Shown: positions 17,682-26,467, counted from the stretch's first letter. The stretch: 64,000 nt of DNA from Archangium gephyra (GCF_001027285.1 NZ_CP011509.1:10812501-10876500), one strand, 5' to 3'. Notes: generated by a model not told the origin, from the letters alone. Numbers and translations: made by a program.

Positions 17682-17725
17682 ATGACCTTGGGTCATATAA
17701 ATACCGACCCAGGGTCATTTGTCAA
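17682..17725 (-). promoter_or_regulatory. Promoter with two operator-like inverted repeats
   Basis: On the minus strand a consensus -35 TTGACA (17725-17720) is followed, 16-18 bases on, by an AT-rich -10 region (TATTTATA). A perfect inverted repeat ATGACC-TTG-GGTCAT spans 17682-17696, between the -10 and the start codon. A second, GACCC-A-GGGTC (17706-17716), lies in the spacer. On the plus strand both fit NNGACCNNGGGTCAT, with centres 22 bp apart, about two helical turns. This is the geometry of a dimeric repressor binding one face of the DNA. Confidence 0.65.
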
Positions 17726-17748
17726 CGAAGGGGGACGACGCGGGGTGC

Positions 17749-19248
17749 TCAGAGCTTCACGCCATAGAGGGCGCCGTACTTGGACTTGAGGTAGGCGAGG
17801 AAGTCCACGTCGGTGAGGCCCTGGCCCGTCACCTTGCGCACCAGCTCCTCGGCGGGCAGACGGTAGCCCTCGGCGTGGACGTGGGTGCGCAGCCACTCGC
17901 GCAGGGGCTTGAGCTCGCCGCGGGCGAGGCCCGCCTCCAGCCCGGGCATGGCGCGCTGCGCGGCGCGGTAGAGGGACGCGGCGTAGAGGTTGCCCAGCGC
18001 GTACGTGGGGAAGTAGCCGAACTCGCCCCAGGACCAGTGGATGTCCTGCAGCACGCCCTGCGTGTCGTCCGGCGGCACGACGCCCAGGAAGCGCCGCATG
18101 CGCTCGTTCCACGCCGCGGGCAGCTCGTCCACCGGCAGCTCGTCGCGGATGAGCAGCAGCTCCAGCTCGTAGCGCAGGACGATGTGCAGGTTGTACGTCA
18201 CCTCGTCCGCATCCACGCGGATGAGCGAGCGGGAGACGCGGTTGATGGCCGTGTAGAAGGTGTCCAGGTCCACGTCCGCGAGCGCCTGGGGGAAGGCCTC
18301 GCGCAGCACCGGGAAGTAGTGCGTCCAGAAGGGCCGGCCGCGCCCCACCTGGTTCTCCCACAGGCGCGACTGCGACTCGTGCAGGCCCGAGGAGGGCGCG
18401 TTCGCCAGCGGGGTGCGGAAGTGGGCCGGGGAGAAGCCCTGCTCGTACAGGCCGTGCCCTCCCTCGTGCAGCGTGCTGAAGAGGGCCGAGAGCGTGCCCT
18501 CCTCCAGGTCCGTGGTGAGGCGCACGTCCGTGGGGTTCTGCCCGCTGGAGAAGGGGTGGATGCTCTTGTCCTGCCGCCCCGCCTCCAGGTCGAAGCCCAT
18601 GTCCCCCAGCAGCCGCAGTGTGAGGCGCCACTGCGTCTCGGGGTCGAAGCGCCGGCCCTCGAAGAGGTCCGCCACCTCGCGCGGCGCCGACTGGAGGGCC
18701 GCCACCAGGGGGATGAGGTTGTCGCGCAGGGCGCTGAGCACCGGGGAGAGGCGCGCCACGCGCATGCCGGGCTCGTAGCCCTCGAGCAGCGCGTCATAGC
18801 GCTCCCCGTCATGGCCGTAGGCATCCGCCTGCTCGCGGCGCAGGGCCAGCATCCGCTCCAGCGCGGGCTGGAAGACGGAGAAGCGGTTCGCCTTGCGGGC
18901 CTCGCGCCACGCCACCAGGCCCCGGCTCTGCGCCTCGGCGAGCGCCTGCACCAGTGCCTTGGGCACCTTCACCGCCCGGTCCCGCTCCTCGGCGAGCACG
19001 CGCACCATGGCCCGCTGGTCGTCCGTGAGGTGCGGGTTGCCCGCCGCCCAGGCGAGCAGCTCGCCCAGCCGGGGGTCCACCAGGCGCTCGTGGTGGATGC
19101 CCTGCACCGTGGAGAGCTGGAAGGCCCGCGACTCCGCCGCCTTGGGGGGCAGGTAGGTCTCCTGGTCCCACGTGGCCAGGGCGATGAGCCCACCGAGGTC
19201 CCGAAGCTCGTGCATCCGGGCGAGCAACGCGCCGAAGGTCTTGTCCAT
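17749..19248 (-). CDS. Carboxypeptidase Taq family metallopeptidase (M32)
   Basis: 499 residues, the usual length for the family. It is a cytoplasmic zinc carboxypeptidase that releases C-terminal residues from peptides. HEGGH at residues 261-265 supplies the two zinc histidines and the catalytic Glu, and the following HESQSRLWEN segment carries the third ligand Glu, as in M32 structures. The N-terminal helical ring (ALATWDQETYLPPKA) is also typical. Start: the ATG at 19248 gives MDKTF; the frame is open 23 codons further but without homology or a ribosome site. It is divergent from a hypothetical gene at 19316. Confidence 0.95.
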   Translation of the reverse strand: MDKTFGALLARMHELRDLGGLIALATWDQETYLPPKAAESRAFQLSTVQGIHHERLVDPRLGELLAWAAGNPHLTDDQRAMVRVLAEERDRAVKVPKALVQALAEAQSRGLVAWREARKANRFSVFQPALERMLALRREQADAYGHDGERYDALLEGYEPGMRVARLSPVLSALRDNLIPLVAALQSAPREVADLFEGRRFDPETQWRLTLRLLGDMGFDLEAGRQDKSIHPFSSGQNPTDVRLTTDLEEGTLSALFSTLHEGGHGLYEQGFSPAHFRTPLANAPSSGLHESQSRLWENQVGRGRPFWTHYFPVLREAFPQALADVDLDTFYTAINRVSRSLIRVDADEVTYNLHIVLRYELELLLIRDELPVDELPAAWNERMRRFLGVVPPDDTQGVLQDIHWSWGEFGYFPTYALGNLYAASLYRAAQRAMPGLEAGLARGELKPLREWLRTHVHAEGYRLPAEELVRKVTGQGLTDVDFLAYLKSKYGALYGVKL

Positions 19249-19315
19249 GGCGGATTCTTTAGTCCGAATCGCCTCGGACTTCCGCAACGCGCGGCATTCG
19301 GTTAATTGCCCCACC

Positions 19316-19861
19316 ATGGCCAGCCAGCTTCAGTACTTCATGTCCCCCGACGACGAGGTCGCCTTCTTCCGCTTCCTCGAGCGCTTCGAGCTGGAGGTGT
19401 ACCCCCGCCGCGTGCCTCCGGACTGGGAGGCCTTCCGCGCCAGCCAGGAGAACGTCCCCCGGCTCCCCGAGGAGGACATGTACCTGGTGGCCGTCAGCGT
19501 CGGGCCCGCCATCGTGGACAAGGTGAAGCGCGGCCCGGACAAGGGCTTCTGGCGCATCGACGAGGTGCGCTCGCCCGTCATCTTCATGGAGCGCTGCCGG
19601 ATGAACGAGGAAGGCGAGCTGCTCAGCGGCCAGATGTGGGCCGAGATGGAGGTGACGCCCCAGACGGGCCGCAAGGACGCGGCCTCGGACCAGTTCCGGC
19701 GCATCTACCGGGAGATCGAGGAGTACCTCAAGAAGACGTTCCGCAAGGGCGACCCCAAGGCCTTCCTCGTCGGCCCCAAGGCCGCGCGCCTCTACAAGGA
19801 GACGCGCCTGGTGCTGCGCGACTCGGCCCACCGTGGCGGCACCGTGGTGCCGTACAAGTGA
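19316..19861 (+). CDS. Hypothetical cytoplasmic protein
   Basis: 181 residues, soluble, not recognised. It begins with an acidic/aromatic segment (YFMSPDDEVAFFRFLERFELEVYPR) and has a central VSVGPAIVDKV block. A helical C-terminus follows, with Arg/Lys-rich RRIYREIEEYLKKTF and a GPKAARLYKE stretch. There are no cysteine clusters, membrane helices or export signal. Codon bias matches the genome. The start ATG lies in a 67-base divergent spacer with the M32 gene. It is probably a conserved myxobacterial protein and nothing in the neighbourhood suggests a role. Confidence 0.7.
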   Translation: MASQLQYFMSPDDEVAFFRFLERFELEVYPRRVPPDWEAFRASQENVPRLPEEDMYLVAVSVGPAIVDKVKRGPDKGFWRIDEVRSPVIFMERCRMNEEGELLSGQMWAEMEVTPQTGRKDAASDQFRRIYREIEEYLKKTFRKGDPKAFLVGPKAARLYKETRLVLRDSAHRGGTVVPYK

Positions 19862-19920
19862 ATTAGACTCCGGCTCCCCCCGGTACCTGTGTGCCGGTGG
19901 TGTGACCCGGAGACGCGACC

Positions 19921-20622
19921 TTGCGACGATTTCCTTCCCTGCTCCTTCCCCTCTCGCTCGGCCTCGTCCTCGTGGCCTCCTCGTGCGACCCGGACGGGCC
20001 CGATGGGGGCTCCGGCAACGACGCGGGGAACGAGGCCCCAGCGGATGCGGGGGGTGACGCGGGGAGTGACACCGACGCCGGGACGGACGCGGGCACCACG
20101 GACGCGGGAACCGACGCGGGGGTCGAGGTGCCTGGAGATCCCTGCCTGCTCACGGATGCCCAGCCCTCCACCTGCACCTATGGCTCGTACTGCAGCTCGC
20201 GCAGCACCAGCTGCCAGCCCGTGCCCCCCCCGACCTGCGCCAACTTCAACAAGTTCCCTGTCTCATGGGACCCGGCCACCTCCACCGGCCCGGTCACCTA
20301 CGCCGCCGAGCTGGTCTCCTTCGTGTCCGATAGCGCGACCTGCCCCGCTCACCTCCCCATGCGCTTCCAGACCCGCATCCGGGCCTATTCGCCCTCCGGC
20401 GAGCTCCCCACCACCGCTTCCGAGCTCTCGAAGGTGTTCAGCTACGTCAACCCGAATGGCTCGTACATCTCGGACGCCAGCCAGTTCAGCAACATCGTGA
20501 CCAGCGACGATCTGAAGAACACGGAGTTCCTGGTGAGCAACTGCATCGTCGATCAGCCCACCGTCAACCTCGGCTTCTACTTCGAGGGCGGCAACGGGCT
20601 CTGCCAGACCGCCACACGGTAG
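19921..20622 (+). CDS. Lipoprotein with Asp/Ala/Gly-rich linker
   Basis: 233 residues starting at a TTG with GGAG about ten bases upstream. The signal peptide ends in LVASSC (Cys20), the lipidation site. It is followed by a 45-residue linker of repeated DAG/TDAG units, a construction common to myxobacterial surface lipoproteins that spaces the folded domain from the membrane. The mature domain (about residues 80-233) has four or more cysteines, including CTYGSYCSSRSTSC, and no recognised family. It includes a C8 homopolymer near 20224. No partner gene is adjacent; a palindromic repeat begins 21 bases after the stop. Confidence 0.75.
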   Translation: MRRFPSLLLPLSLGLVLVASSCDPDGPDGGSGNDAGNEAPADAGGDAGSDTDAGTDAGTTDAGTDAGVEVPGDPCLLTDAQPSTCTYGSYCSSRSTSCQPVPPPTCANFNKFPVSWDPATSTGPVTYAAELVSFVSDSATCPAHLPMRFQTRIRAYSPSGELPTTASELSKVFSYVNPNGSYISDASQFSNIVTSDDLKNTEFLVSNCIVDQPTVNLGFYFEGGNGLCQTATR

Positions 20623-20642
20623 ACGGCCTTCACGGTTTCAAC

Positions 20643-20690
20643 CCGGGTGACGGGTACCCTCACCCCGTCCCTCTCCCGAGGGGAGAGGGG
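20643..20690. repeat. Dispersed palindromic repeat, copy 3
   Basis: A 48-base unit identical over its full length to the copy at 24763. It contains CCGGGTGACGGGTACCCTCA, then CCCCGTCCCTCTCCC, GAG and GGGAGAGGGG. It lies between the convergent lipoprotein and prfC genes, where it could serve as a hairpin for both. A short imperfect tandem (GGTTGGCGG twice) follows at 20692-20713. Confidence 0.85.
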
Positions 20691-20751
20691 TGGTTGGCGG
20701 GGAGGTTGGCGGTGAGGGGTCGTCACGGCGGGGCATTGGCGACACGAGACG

Positions 20752-22371
20752 CTAGCTGCCCGTGGCGGCCATCTGACGCAGCAGCGGCGCCGCGGAGAGG
20801 AACTTCAGCTCCGGGTGCTTCTCCTCGGCGTGCTGCAGCGCCCAGTCGTCCCGGAAGAGCACCAGCGGCAGCCCGTCCCGGTCCTGCACCGTCTGCCGGT
20901 TGCCTTCCCAGTCGAACTTCTTCGGATCGAAGTCCGGCCCCACCACCCACCGCGCGTGGCTGAAGGGCAGCCGGTCCAGCATGATGCGCGCGCCGTACTC
21001 GTGCTCCACCCGGTACTGGAGCACCTCGAACTGCAGCGCTCCCACCACGCCCACGATGGGATCCTTCATCCCCATCCCGAGCTGCTGGAAGATCTGCACC
21101 GTGCCCTCCTCGGAGAGCTGCTCCAGGCCCTTCTCCATCTGCTTGCGGCGCAAGGGGTCCTTCGAGCGCACCACCGCGAAGTACTCCGGGCTGAAGCGCG
21201 GCACGCTGTCGAAGAGCAGATCCTCGCCCTCGCACAGCGTGTCGCCGATGCGGAACATGCCCGGGTCGAACAGGCCGATGACATCCCCCGGCCACGCGTC
21301 CTCGATGGCCGTGCGCTCGGCCGCGAGGAACTGGCTCGGCTTGGCCAGGCGCACTTCCTTGCCTAGCCGCGAGTGGAACGCGCTCATCCCCTTGGTGTAC
21401 CGGCCCGACACCACGCGCATGAACGCGATGCGGTCGCGGTGCGACGGGTCCATGTTCGCCTGAATCTTGAACACGAAGCCCGCGAACTTCGGGTGCGTGG
21501 GCTCGCGCGGGCCGTCCTTCGTCAGGCGCGACGTGGGCGCCGGCGCCAGCTCGAGGAAGTGATCCAGGAACGGCCGCACGCCGAAGTTCGTCATGGCGCT
21601 GCCGAAGAACATCGGCGTGAGCTGGCCCTGCTCCACCTTCTCGCGGGTGAACTCGTCGCCGCCGATGTCCAGCAGCTCGATCTCCTCCTTGAGCGTGGCC
21701 AGCTCGCGCTCGTTGAGCACGGTGAGGATGTCCGGCGAGTCGATGTGGACGGAGCGCTCGGCCACCTCGGACTCACCATGGCGGCCCTCGGCGGCGAAGA
21801 CGTGCACCACCTTGGACTGCCGGTCATACACGCCGCGGAACTCCGGCCCCATGCCAATGGGCCAGTTCATCGGGTAGGCGCGGATGCCGAGCACCTGCTC
21901 CAGCTCGTCCATGAGCTCCAGGGGCGCGCGGCCCCAGCGGTCGAGCTTGTTGACGAAGGTGAAGATGGGGATGCCGCGCATGCGGCAGACCTTGAAGAGC
22001 TTCTTGGTCTGCGGCTCGACGCCCTTGGCCGCGTCGATGAGCATGACGGCCGAGTCGGCCGCCGCGAGCGTGCGGTAGGTGTCCTCGGAGAAGTCCTGGT
22101 GGCCCGGGGTGTCGAGCAGGTTCACCGCGTGGCCCCGGTAGGGGAACTGGAGCACCGAGGAGGTGACGGAGATTCCGCGCTCCTTCTCCAGCTCCATCCA
22201 GTCGCTCGTGGCGTGGCGGCTCGCACGGCGCGCCTTCACGCTGCCGGCCAGGTGGATGGCGCCGCCGTAGAGCAGCAGCTTCTCGGTAAGCGTCGTCTTA
22301 CCGGCGTCGGGGTGGGAGATGATCGCGAAGGTTCGCCGGCGGGCGACTTCCTGGTCGAGCTCGGATGCCAT
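20752..22371 (-). CDS. prfC: Peptide chain release factor 3 (RF3)
   Basis: 539 residues, the family length. RF3 is a GTPase that recycles RF1 and RF2 from the ribosome after termination. G1 PDAGKTT (21-27), G3 DTPGHQDF and G4 NKLD are intact. The WMELEKERGISVTSSV switch region (G2 Thr) and the C-terminal FSPEYFAVVRSKDPLRRKQ and VGALQFEVLQYRVEHEYGA segments separate RF3 from EF-G. The ATG at 22371 matches the family start although no clear Shine-Dalgarno is present; the frame is open far upstream without homology. Confidence 0.97.
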   Translation of the reverse strand: MASELDQEVARRRTFAIISHPDAGKTTLTEKLLLYGGAIHLAGSVKARRASRHATSDWMELEKERGISVTSSVLQFPYRGHAVNLLDTPGHQDFSEDTYRTLAAADSAVMLIDAAKGVEPQTKKLFKVCRMRGIPIFTFVNKLDRWGRAPLELMDELEQVLGIRAYPMNWPIGMGPEFRGVYDRQSKVVHVFAAEGRHGESEVAERSVHIDSPDILTVLNERELATLKEEIELLDIGGDEFTREKVEQGQLTPMFFGSAMTNFGVRPFLDHFLELAPAPTSRLTKDGPREPTHPKFAGFVFKIQANMDPSHRDRIAFMRVVSGRYTKGMSAFHSRLGKEVRLAKPSQFLAAERTAIEDAWPGDVIGLFDPGMFRIGDTLCEGEDLLFDSVPRFSPEYFAVVRSKDPLRRKQMEKGLEQLSEEGTVQIFQQLGMGMKDPIVGVVGALQFEVLQYRVEHEYGARIMLDRLPFSHARWVVGPDFDPKKFDWEGNRQTVQDRDGLPLVLFRDDWALQHAEEKHPELKFLSAAPLLRQMAATGS

Positions 22372-22548
22372 ATCGGGAAGGGAACTATCACGGGGCGTGC
22401 GTTTTTTCGCGGGCTTCAATGGGAGGGCCCCGTTCCGCCGGAAAGCCTCCGGGCCAGCGAGCCCCCGCCTGGACTCCAGGTATGTGCCCACTCCCGCGCG
22501 GAGAGCGCTAGGGTGGGGGGTTCCTCCACCCCTCTGACCAGGAGCCCC

Positions 22549-22938
22549 ATGCAGCGCACCACCTACTCGACTGGCACCGCGTGGGAACCGCGTGTGGGCT
22601 ACTCCCGAGCCGTCCGCGTGGGCCCGTTCATCTCCGTCTCCGGCACCACCGCCACGGACGCGTCCGGCCAGGTGGTGGGCGAGGGAGACATCTACGCCCA
22701 GGCCGTCCAGGCGCTGACCAACATCCGGACGGCACTCGAGGCCCTGGGTGGCCGGCTGGAGCACGTGGTCCGCACGCGCCTGTACGTGACGGACATCTCC
22801 CTGTGGGGGGACGTGGGCCGGGCCCATGGCGAGTTCTTCGGCACCATCCGTCCCGCCACCAGCATGGTGGAGGTGAGCCGGCTCATCGACCCGGTCATGC
22901 TCGTGGAGATCGAGGCCGAGGCCATCGTCCCCGAGTGA
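22549..22938 (+). CDS. RidA (YjgF/YER057c/UK114) family protein
   Basis: 129 residues with a GGAG ribosome site eight bases upstream. RidA proteins hydrolyse reactive enamine/imine intermediates released by PLP enzymes. The fold is seen in GPFISVSGTTATD, the helix QALTNIRTALEALGG, the strand RTRLYVTDI, and the C-terminal MLVEIEAEAIV. The Arg that binds the imine carboxylate is expected at RTRLYV (about residue 76). The last strand ends in IEAEAIVPE, where the archetype has a catalytic Glu, so activity is plausible. It ends three bases from the convergent ion-channel gene. Confidence 0.92.
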   Translation: MQRTTYSTGTAWEPRVGYSRAVRVGPFISVSGTTATDASGQVVGEGDIYAQAVQALTNIRTALEALGGRLEHVVRTRLYVTDISLWGDVGRAHGEFFGTIRPATSMVEVSRLIDPVMLVEIEAEAIVPE

Positions 22939-22941
22939 GCC

Positions 22942-23781
22942 TCAGCCGAGCAGCTTGCGCTTGGCCGCCGTGAACTCCTCTTCGCTCAGGTGGCCCCGCT
23001 CCTTCAGGGCCGCGAGCCGCTCCAGCTCATGGACCAGACCCGTCTGCTGGGCGGGTGCGTCCTCGGGTGCCGCGCCGCCCATGGCGATGATGGACGCGCT
23101 GATGCTGGAAGCCACCACACCGATGAGCCCGATGCCCATGAGCATCAACACCGTGGCGGCGACGCGGGCCAGGCCCGTCTGCGGGGTGATGTCGCCATAG
23201 CCCACCGTCGTGGTGGTGACGATGGCCCACCAGAGCGCGTCACCGAAGTGGCTGAGTCCGGGGTTGGTGTTGCGCTCCAGCAGCCACACCACCGAGGCCA
23301 GGCCCAGCACCACCGACGCGGAGATGACGAGCGTGTGTCCCAGCTTGTTGCGGTTGAGGAGCACGTCCACGAACGTCAGGGCGCGCAGGCGCCGGAACGC
23401 GGAGAGGGCGCGCAGCAACCGCAGCACCCGCGCCAGACGCAGCACCTGGGCGATGCGCAGGAAGGCGAACGCCTCGAAGTAGAGCGGGACGAGGCCTGGC
23501 AGCTCGTACCAGTGACGCGTCCACCACTCCTTGCGGTCCTCCGCCCTCGCCCATCCCACGACGAAGTCTCCGAGGAAGATCAGGACGAAGAGCAGGTCCA
23601 CCGCCGCGAGCACCTGGAAGCGGGGATCCGGCCAGTTGATGCCCTCCAGCTCGACCCAGAGGATGGGACCGAGGCTGGCCACCGCCAGCACCACCATCAA
23701 CAGGTTCCACGCGGCCTGGCCGCGTGCACCGCCCCCCTCCGTCACTTCCGGAAGGGCGTCGAGCGCCTCATGCCGTTCCAT
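22942..23781 (-). CDS. Voltage-gated potassium channel-like ion transporter with SHOCT tail
   Basis: 279 residues. The selectivity filter TVGYGD (192-197) marks a K+ channel pore. An S4-like helix (about 109-133) carries regularly spaced Arg residues (RLARVLRLLRALSAFRRLRAL), suggesting voltage sensing. Hydrophobic helices S1-S3 (about 25-105), S5 (about 148-168) and S6 (about 203-228) complete a six-helix subunit that would form tetramers. The last 30 residues (LERLAALKERGHLSEEEF) match the short SHOCT oligomerisation motif. The ATG at 23781 is used; a TTG nine bases upstream is possible. Confidence 0.92.
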   Translation of the reverse strand: MERHEALDALPEVTEGGGARGQAAWNLLMVVLAVASLGPILWVELEGINWPDPRFQVLAAVDLLFVLIFLGDFVVGWARAEDRKEWWTRHWYELPGLVPLYFEAFAFLRIAQVLRLARVLRLLRALSAFRRLRALTFVDVLLNRNKLGHTLVISASVVLGLASVVWLLERNTNPGLSHFGDALWWAIVTTTTVGYGDITPQTGLARVAATVLMLMGIGLIGVVASSISASIIAMGGAAPEDAPAQQTGLVHELERLAALKERGHLSEEEFTAAKRKLLG

Positions 23782-23841
23782 GAGCCTCAACGCTACGCGA
23801 CAGAAGGCTCCACGGAAAACCCCCCGTCCGGAGGGCTGGTG

Positions 23842-24675
23842 TCAGCCCGGTCCGCCGCGCAGCCGCGCCAGCTCGGCGAGGGCCTCGGCCAGTTGGCGCT
23901 CGGACTCCTCCCGGCGCCGCGTCTCCTCGGCGAGCAGGCGGCTCTGCTCTGCAACTTGCTGCTCGAGCTCAGCGCGCACCTGCAACTCCCTGGTGCGCTG
24001 CACGTCCGACTCCTGTGCCCTCCGCTCGAGCATGGCGATCATCTCATCCGCCTCCGGCAGTGGCGTCCCCCCATGAAGGAAACGCAGCCGCTCTTCCTCT
24101 ACCCGTAGGTCCAGTCCCAGCACCTCGGACGCGAAGAGACCCTGCTGAGGCAGGATGGCGCGATAGCCTCGCCTGCCCGCCGCCAACCTCCACCCGGTGA
24201 GCCGCAAGCGCCCGCGATCGAAGAGGAAATACTCGCGGATGCCGAGCCGGGCGAAGCGCTCCACGTTGCGCTCCAGGTCCTTGCGCCGATCGCCCGCGAC
24301 ATGAATCTCCAGGGCGAAATCGAGCCCCTTGCCCTCGGCGCTCACCACCCAACTCATGCGCTTGTGCGGTTCCACCCCCACGACGGCGATGACATCGGGA
24401 GCGAACATGCGCTCGCCCGGGTAGTACACGGGCAGCTCACAGGCCAGGCACACCTTGCGCCCGGTGCGCGTGAAGAAGCCCCCCAACACCTCGCGCGTCC
24501 GCACCTTGGCCACGAAGTGCGGATCTCCCTCGGGTGGTGCCGCTTCGGAGACCGGAAACTCGGACGGCAGTCCGGCGACGATACGCGCACGCTCCTCGGG
24601 CGTCAGCCGCTCCCACACCTCCTGGGGCGGCGCGCGCGGGTCATCCGGATCGATGCGGTAGGGCCCGATACTCAT
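23842..24675 (-). CDS. Uma2-family (DUF820) restriction-endonuclease-fold protein with coiled-coil tail
   Basis: 277 residues with GGGGAG eight bases before the ATG. The DUF820/Uma2 PD-(D/E)XK-like core is seen in the FAPDVIAVVG strand (Asp, about 117) and in the FALEIHVAGDRRKD strand (Glu, about 146). A family-typical REYFLFDRGR segment follows. Uma2 proteins are plentiful in cyanobacteria and myxobacteria and have no proven activity. The last 55 residues form a long charged coiled coil (LEQQVAEQSRLLAEET, then RRREESERQLAEALAE). It lies 60 bases from the K+ channel gene on the same strand. Confidence 0.85.
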   Translation of the reverse strand: MSIGPYRIDPDDPRAPPQEVWERLTPEERARIVAGLPSEFPVSEAAPPEGDPHFVAKVRTREVLGGFFTRTGRKVCLACELPVYYPGERMFAPDVIAVVGVEPHKRMSWVVSAEGKGLDFALEIHVAGDRRKDLERNVERFARLGIREYFLFDRGRLRLTGWRLAAGRRGYRAILPQQGLFASEVLGLDLRVEEERLRFLHGGTPLPEADEMIAMLERRAQESDVQRTRELQVRAELEQQVAEQSRLLAEETRRREESERQLAEALAELARLRGGPG

Positions 24676-24762
24676 GATGCGCTCCCCGTTCACCCACCTC
24701 GGAGATGATAGCCATCCCACATGACTTCGCAAGTCACGTGGGGCCGCGCCTCGGGATCCAAT

Positions 24763-24810
24763 CCGGGTGACGGGTACCCTCACCCCGTCCCTCTCCCGAG
24801 GGGAGAGGGG
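24763..24810. repeat. Dispersed palindromic repeat, copy 4
   Basis: Identical over 48 bases to the copy at 20643. It is followed directly by a perfect tandem pair of AAGTGCGCGAGG (24811-24834). It lies 3' of the ABC permease gene and upstream of the Uma2 gene. Confidence 0.85.
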
Positions 24811-24866
24811 AAGTGCGCGAGGGAAGTGCGCGAGGAGTGAGTCTGGGAAGTCAGGTGGGCAGGCGC

Positions 24867-25658
24867 TCAGCTGCTCGCGGAGGTGTAGTGGCCAATCGAG
24901 TGCAGCCACACCCGCCGCGAGAGGAAGGCGAAGAGGATGGAGCCCACCACCGCCCAGAGCAGCGACGTCCACGGCAGCCGTCCCAGCATCGCCTCCGCGG
25001 GGAAGGTCGTCATCACCGCCAGCGGAATCACGAAGGTGAAGACGAAGGCCAGCGCCCCGCGGAACACCGACGCCGGCCAGCGCGCCGCATCGAAGATGGA
25101 CGTGAAGAAGTACGTGAGGTTGTCCACCTTCACCACGTAGAAGGCCGCGCTCACCGTCAAGATCCACAGCGAGTAGAGCAGCAGCACGCTCGTGCCCAGC
25201 AGCACCAGCGAGGCCAACACGCCCACGGGTGAGGGAGCGCGGCCAATCAGGCGGAAGCCGTAGACGAACAGCCCCAGGCCCGCCAGCACGTTGATGGAGC
25301 GCCAGGGCAGGAAGCGCGCCGTGGACACCAGGAACTGCGCGTCCGCCGGCTTGAGCAGCACGAAGTCCAGCGTCCCCTTGCGGATGTGCTCCACCACGCC
25401 CGTGAGGCTCGGGTTGATGGCCCCCTCCAGAATCCCCTGCAGCAGGGTGAACCACCCGATGACCAGCAGGGCCTCGCCGAAGCTCCACCCGGCGATGGAC
25501 TCCCGCTCGCGGTACACGACGAACAACGGGGCCAGCGCGGTGGCCGTCCAGAAGAGGGAGATGATGCCCTCGATGACGAAGTCGCCCCGGTATTGCATCG
25601 CCAACAGGCTCGAGGCCCTCAGCTGCACTCCGAGCAGACCCAGGTAGCGCCGCAGCAT
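24867..25658 (-). CDS. ABC-2 exporter permease (DUF990/COG3694-COG4587 type), second subunit
   Basis: 263 residues with about six membrane helices and no ATPase. The segment EHIRKGTLDFVLLKPADAQFL is the cytoplasmic coupling-helix signature (RxGxLDxxLxxP) of this permease class, shared with the next gene. A strong Shine-Dalgarno (GGAGGGTGAGGGAG) precedes the ATG, which lies five bases after the previous stop. Together with the two upstream genes it forms a complete ATPase-permease-permease exporter. Related systems such as the viologen exporter remove hydrophobic cations, but the substrate here is unknown. The exact COG assignment of each permease is tentative. Confidence 0.88.
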   Translation of the reverse strand: MLRRYLGLLGVQLRASSLLAMQYRGDFVIEGIISLFWTATALAPLFVVYRERESIAGWSFGEALLVIGWFTLLQGILEGAINPSLTGVVEHIRKGTLDFVLLKPADAQFLVSTARFLPWRSINVLAGLGLFVYGFRLIGRAPSPVGVLASLVLLGTSVLLLYSLWILTVSAAFYVVKVDNLTYFFTSIFDAARWPASVFRGALAFVFTFVIPLAVMTTFPAEAMLGRLPWTSLLWAVVGSILFAFLSRRVWLHSIGHYTSASS

Positions 25659-25663
25659 CTCCC

Positions 25664-26467
25664 TCACCCTCCAAAGGCCGCGAAGCGCTTCAGGCCCCGG
25701 TTCCAGAGTCCCAGGCTGATGACCAGCATCAACCCCACCCACAGCCACTGGCGCCCCAGCAACCCCAGCGCCTCCCCGAAGCCGTGCGCGTTCGTCATCA
25801 GCTCCACCGGCAGGCCAATCTGATAGCGGAAGGGCAGCCAGTCGATGATCGTCCGCCACACGGGCGGGAAGAGGTCCACCGGGTAGAGATAGCCCGAGCA
25901 CACGAAGAAGAGCGCCAGCCACACGTCCATCAGCTTGGTGCTGCTCTCCATGTAGAGGCTCAGCGTGCCGATGGCCACGTTCACCAGGAAGGTGATGAGC
26001 CACCCGCCGAAGAGCGACACGAGGAAGAAGGCCCAGCCCCACACCGTCTCGGGCACCGAGCGCCAGCCCACCGTGTACACGGCGAAGCTCGCTATCGGCA
26101 CCACCACGAACAGCCGCATGGGCATGGCCCCGAGGTTCTCCGCCGCGTAGCCCCACAACGGCGAGATGGGCCGCAACAGGCGCATGGCCAGCGTGCCCTG
26201 GCGCACCTCGTAGTTGATCATCCACGCCGCCCAGGCCCCCGTCATCTGCCGCACCACGAAGGCCGCCAGGAAGTAGCGCACGAAGTCCTGCGAGCCATAC
26301 GCGCCCACCGGCGCCTCCCGCGCCACCGCCGTCCACAGCGCCATCATGATGAGCGGCATGGTGGTGGACAGCACCCAGACGAACATCTCCGCCCGGTAGG
26401 CCACCGCCTCGGAGACGCCGATGCGCAGCAGCGTGGGCAGCGCCCGCAGTGTGCTCCGCGCGCTCAT
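25664..26467 (-). CDS. ABC-2 exporter permease, first subunit
   Basis: 267 residues, about six membrane helices. The coupling motif reads VRQGTLAMRLLRPISPLWG (about 87-105), parallel to the one in the following gene. The central and C-terminal helices include a Pro/Tyr-rich SGYLYPVDLFPPVWRTI loop, typical of ABC-2 permeases. Its ATG overlaps the stop of the ATPase gene by four bases (ATGA), so synthesis of the subunits is coupled. The two permeases are presumably a heterodimer. Confidence 0.88.
   Translation of the reverse strand: MSARSTLRALPTLLRIGVSEAVAYRAEMFVWVLSTTMPLIMMALWTAVAREAPVGAYGSQDFVRYFLAAFVVRQMTGAWAAWMINYEVRQGTLAMRLLRPISPLWGYAAENLGAMPMRLFVVVPIASFAVYTVGWRSVPETVWGWAFFLVSLFGGWLITFLVNVAIGTLSLYMESSTKLMDVWLALFFVCSGYLYPVDLFPPVWRTIIDWLPFRYQIGLPVELMTNAHGFGEALGLLGRQWLWVGLMLVISLGLWNRGLKRFAAFGG

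Noticed and set aside
20041-20130. DAG repeats in a lipoprotein considered as a possible variable-number tandem repeat
   Set aside because: The units are short, imperfect at DNA level and typical of myxobacterial lipoprotein linkers.
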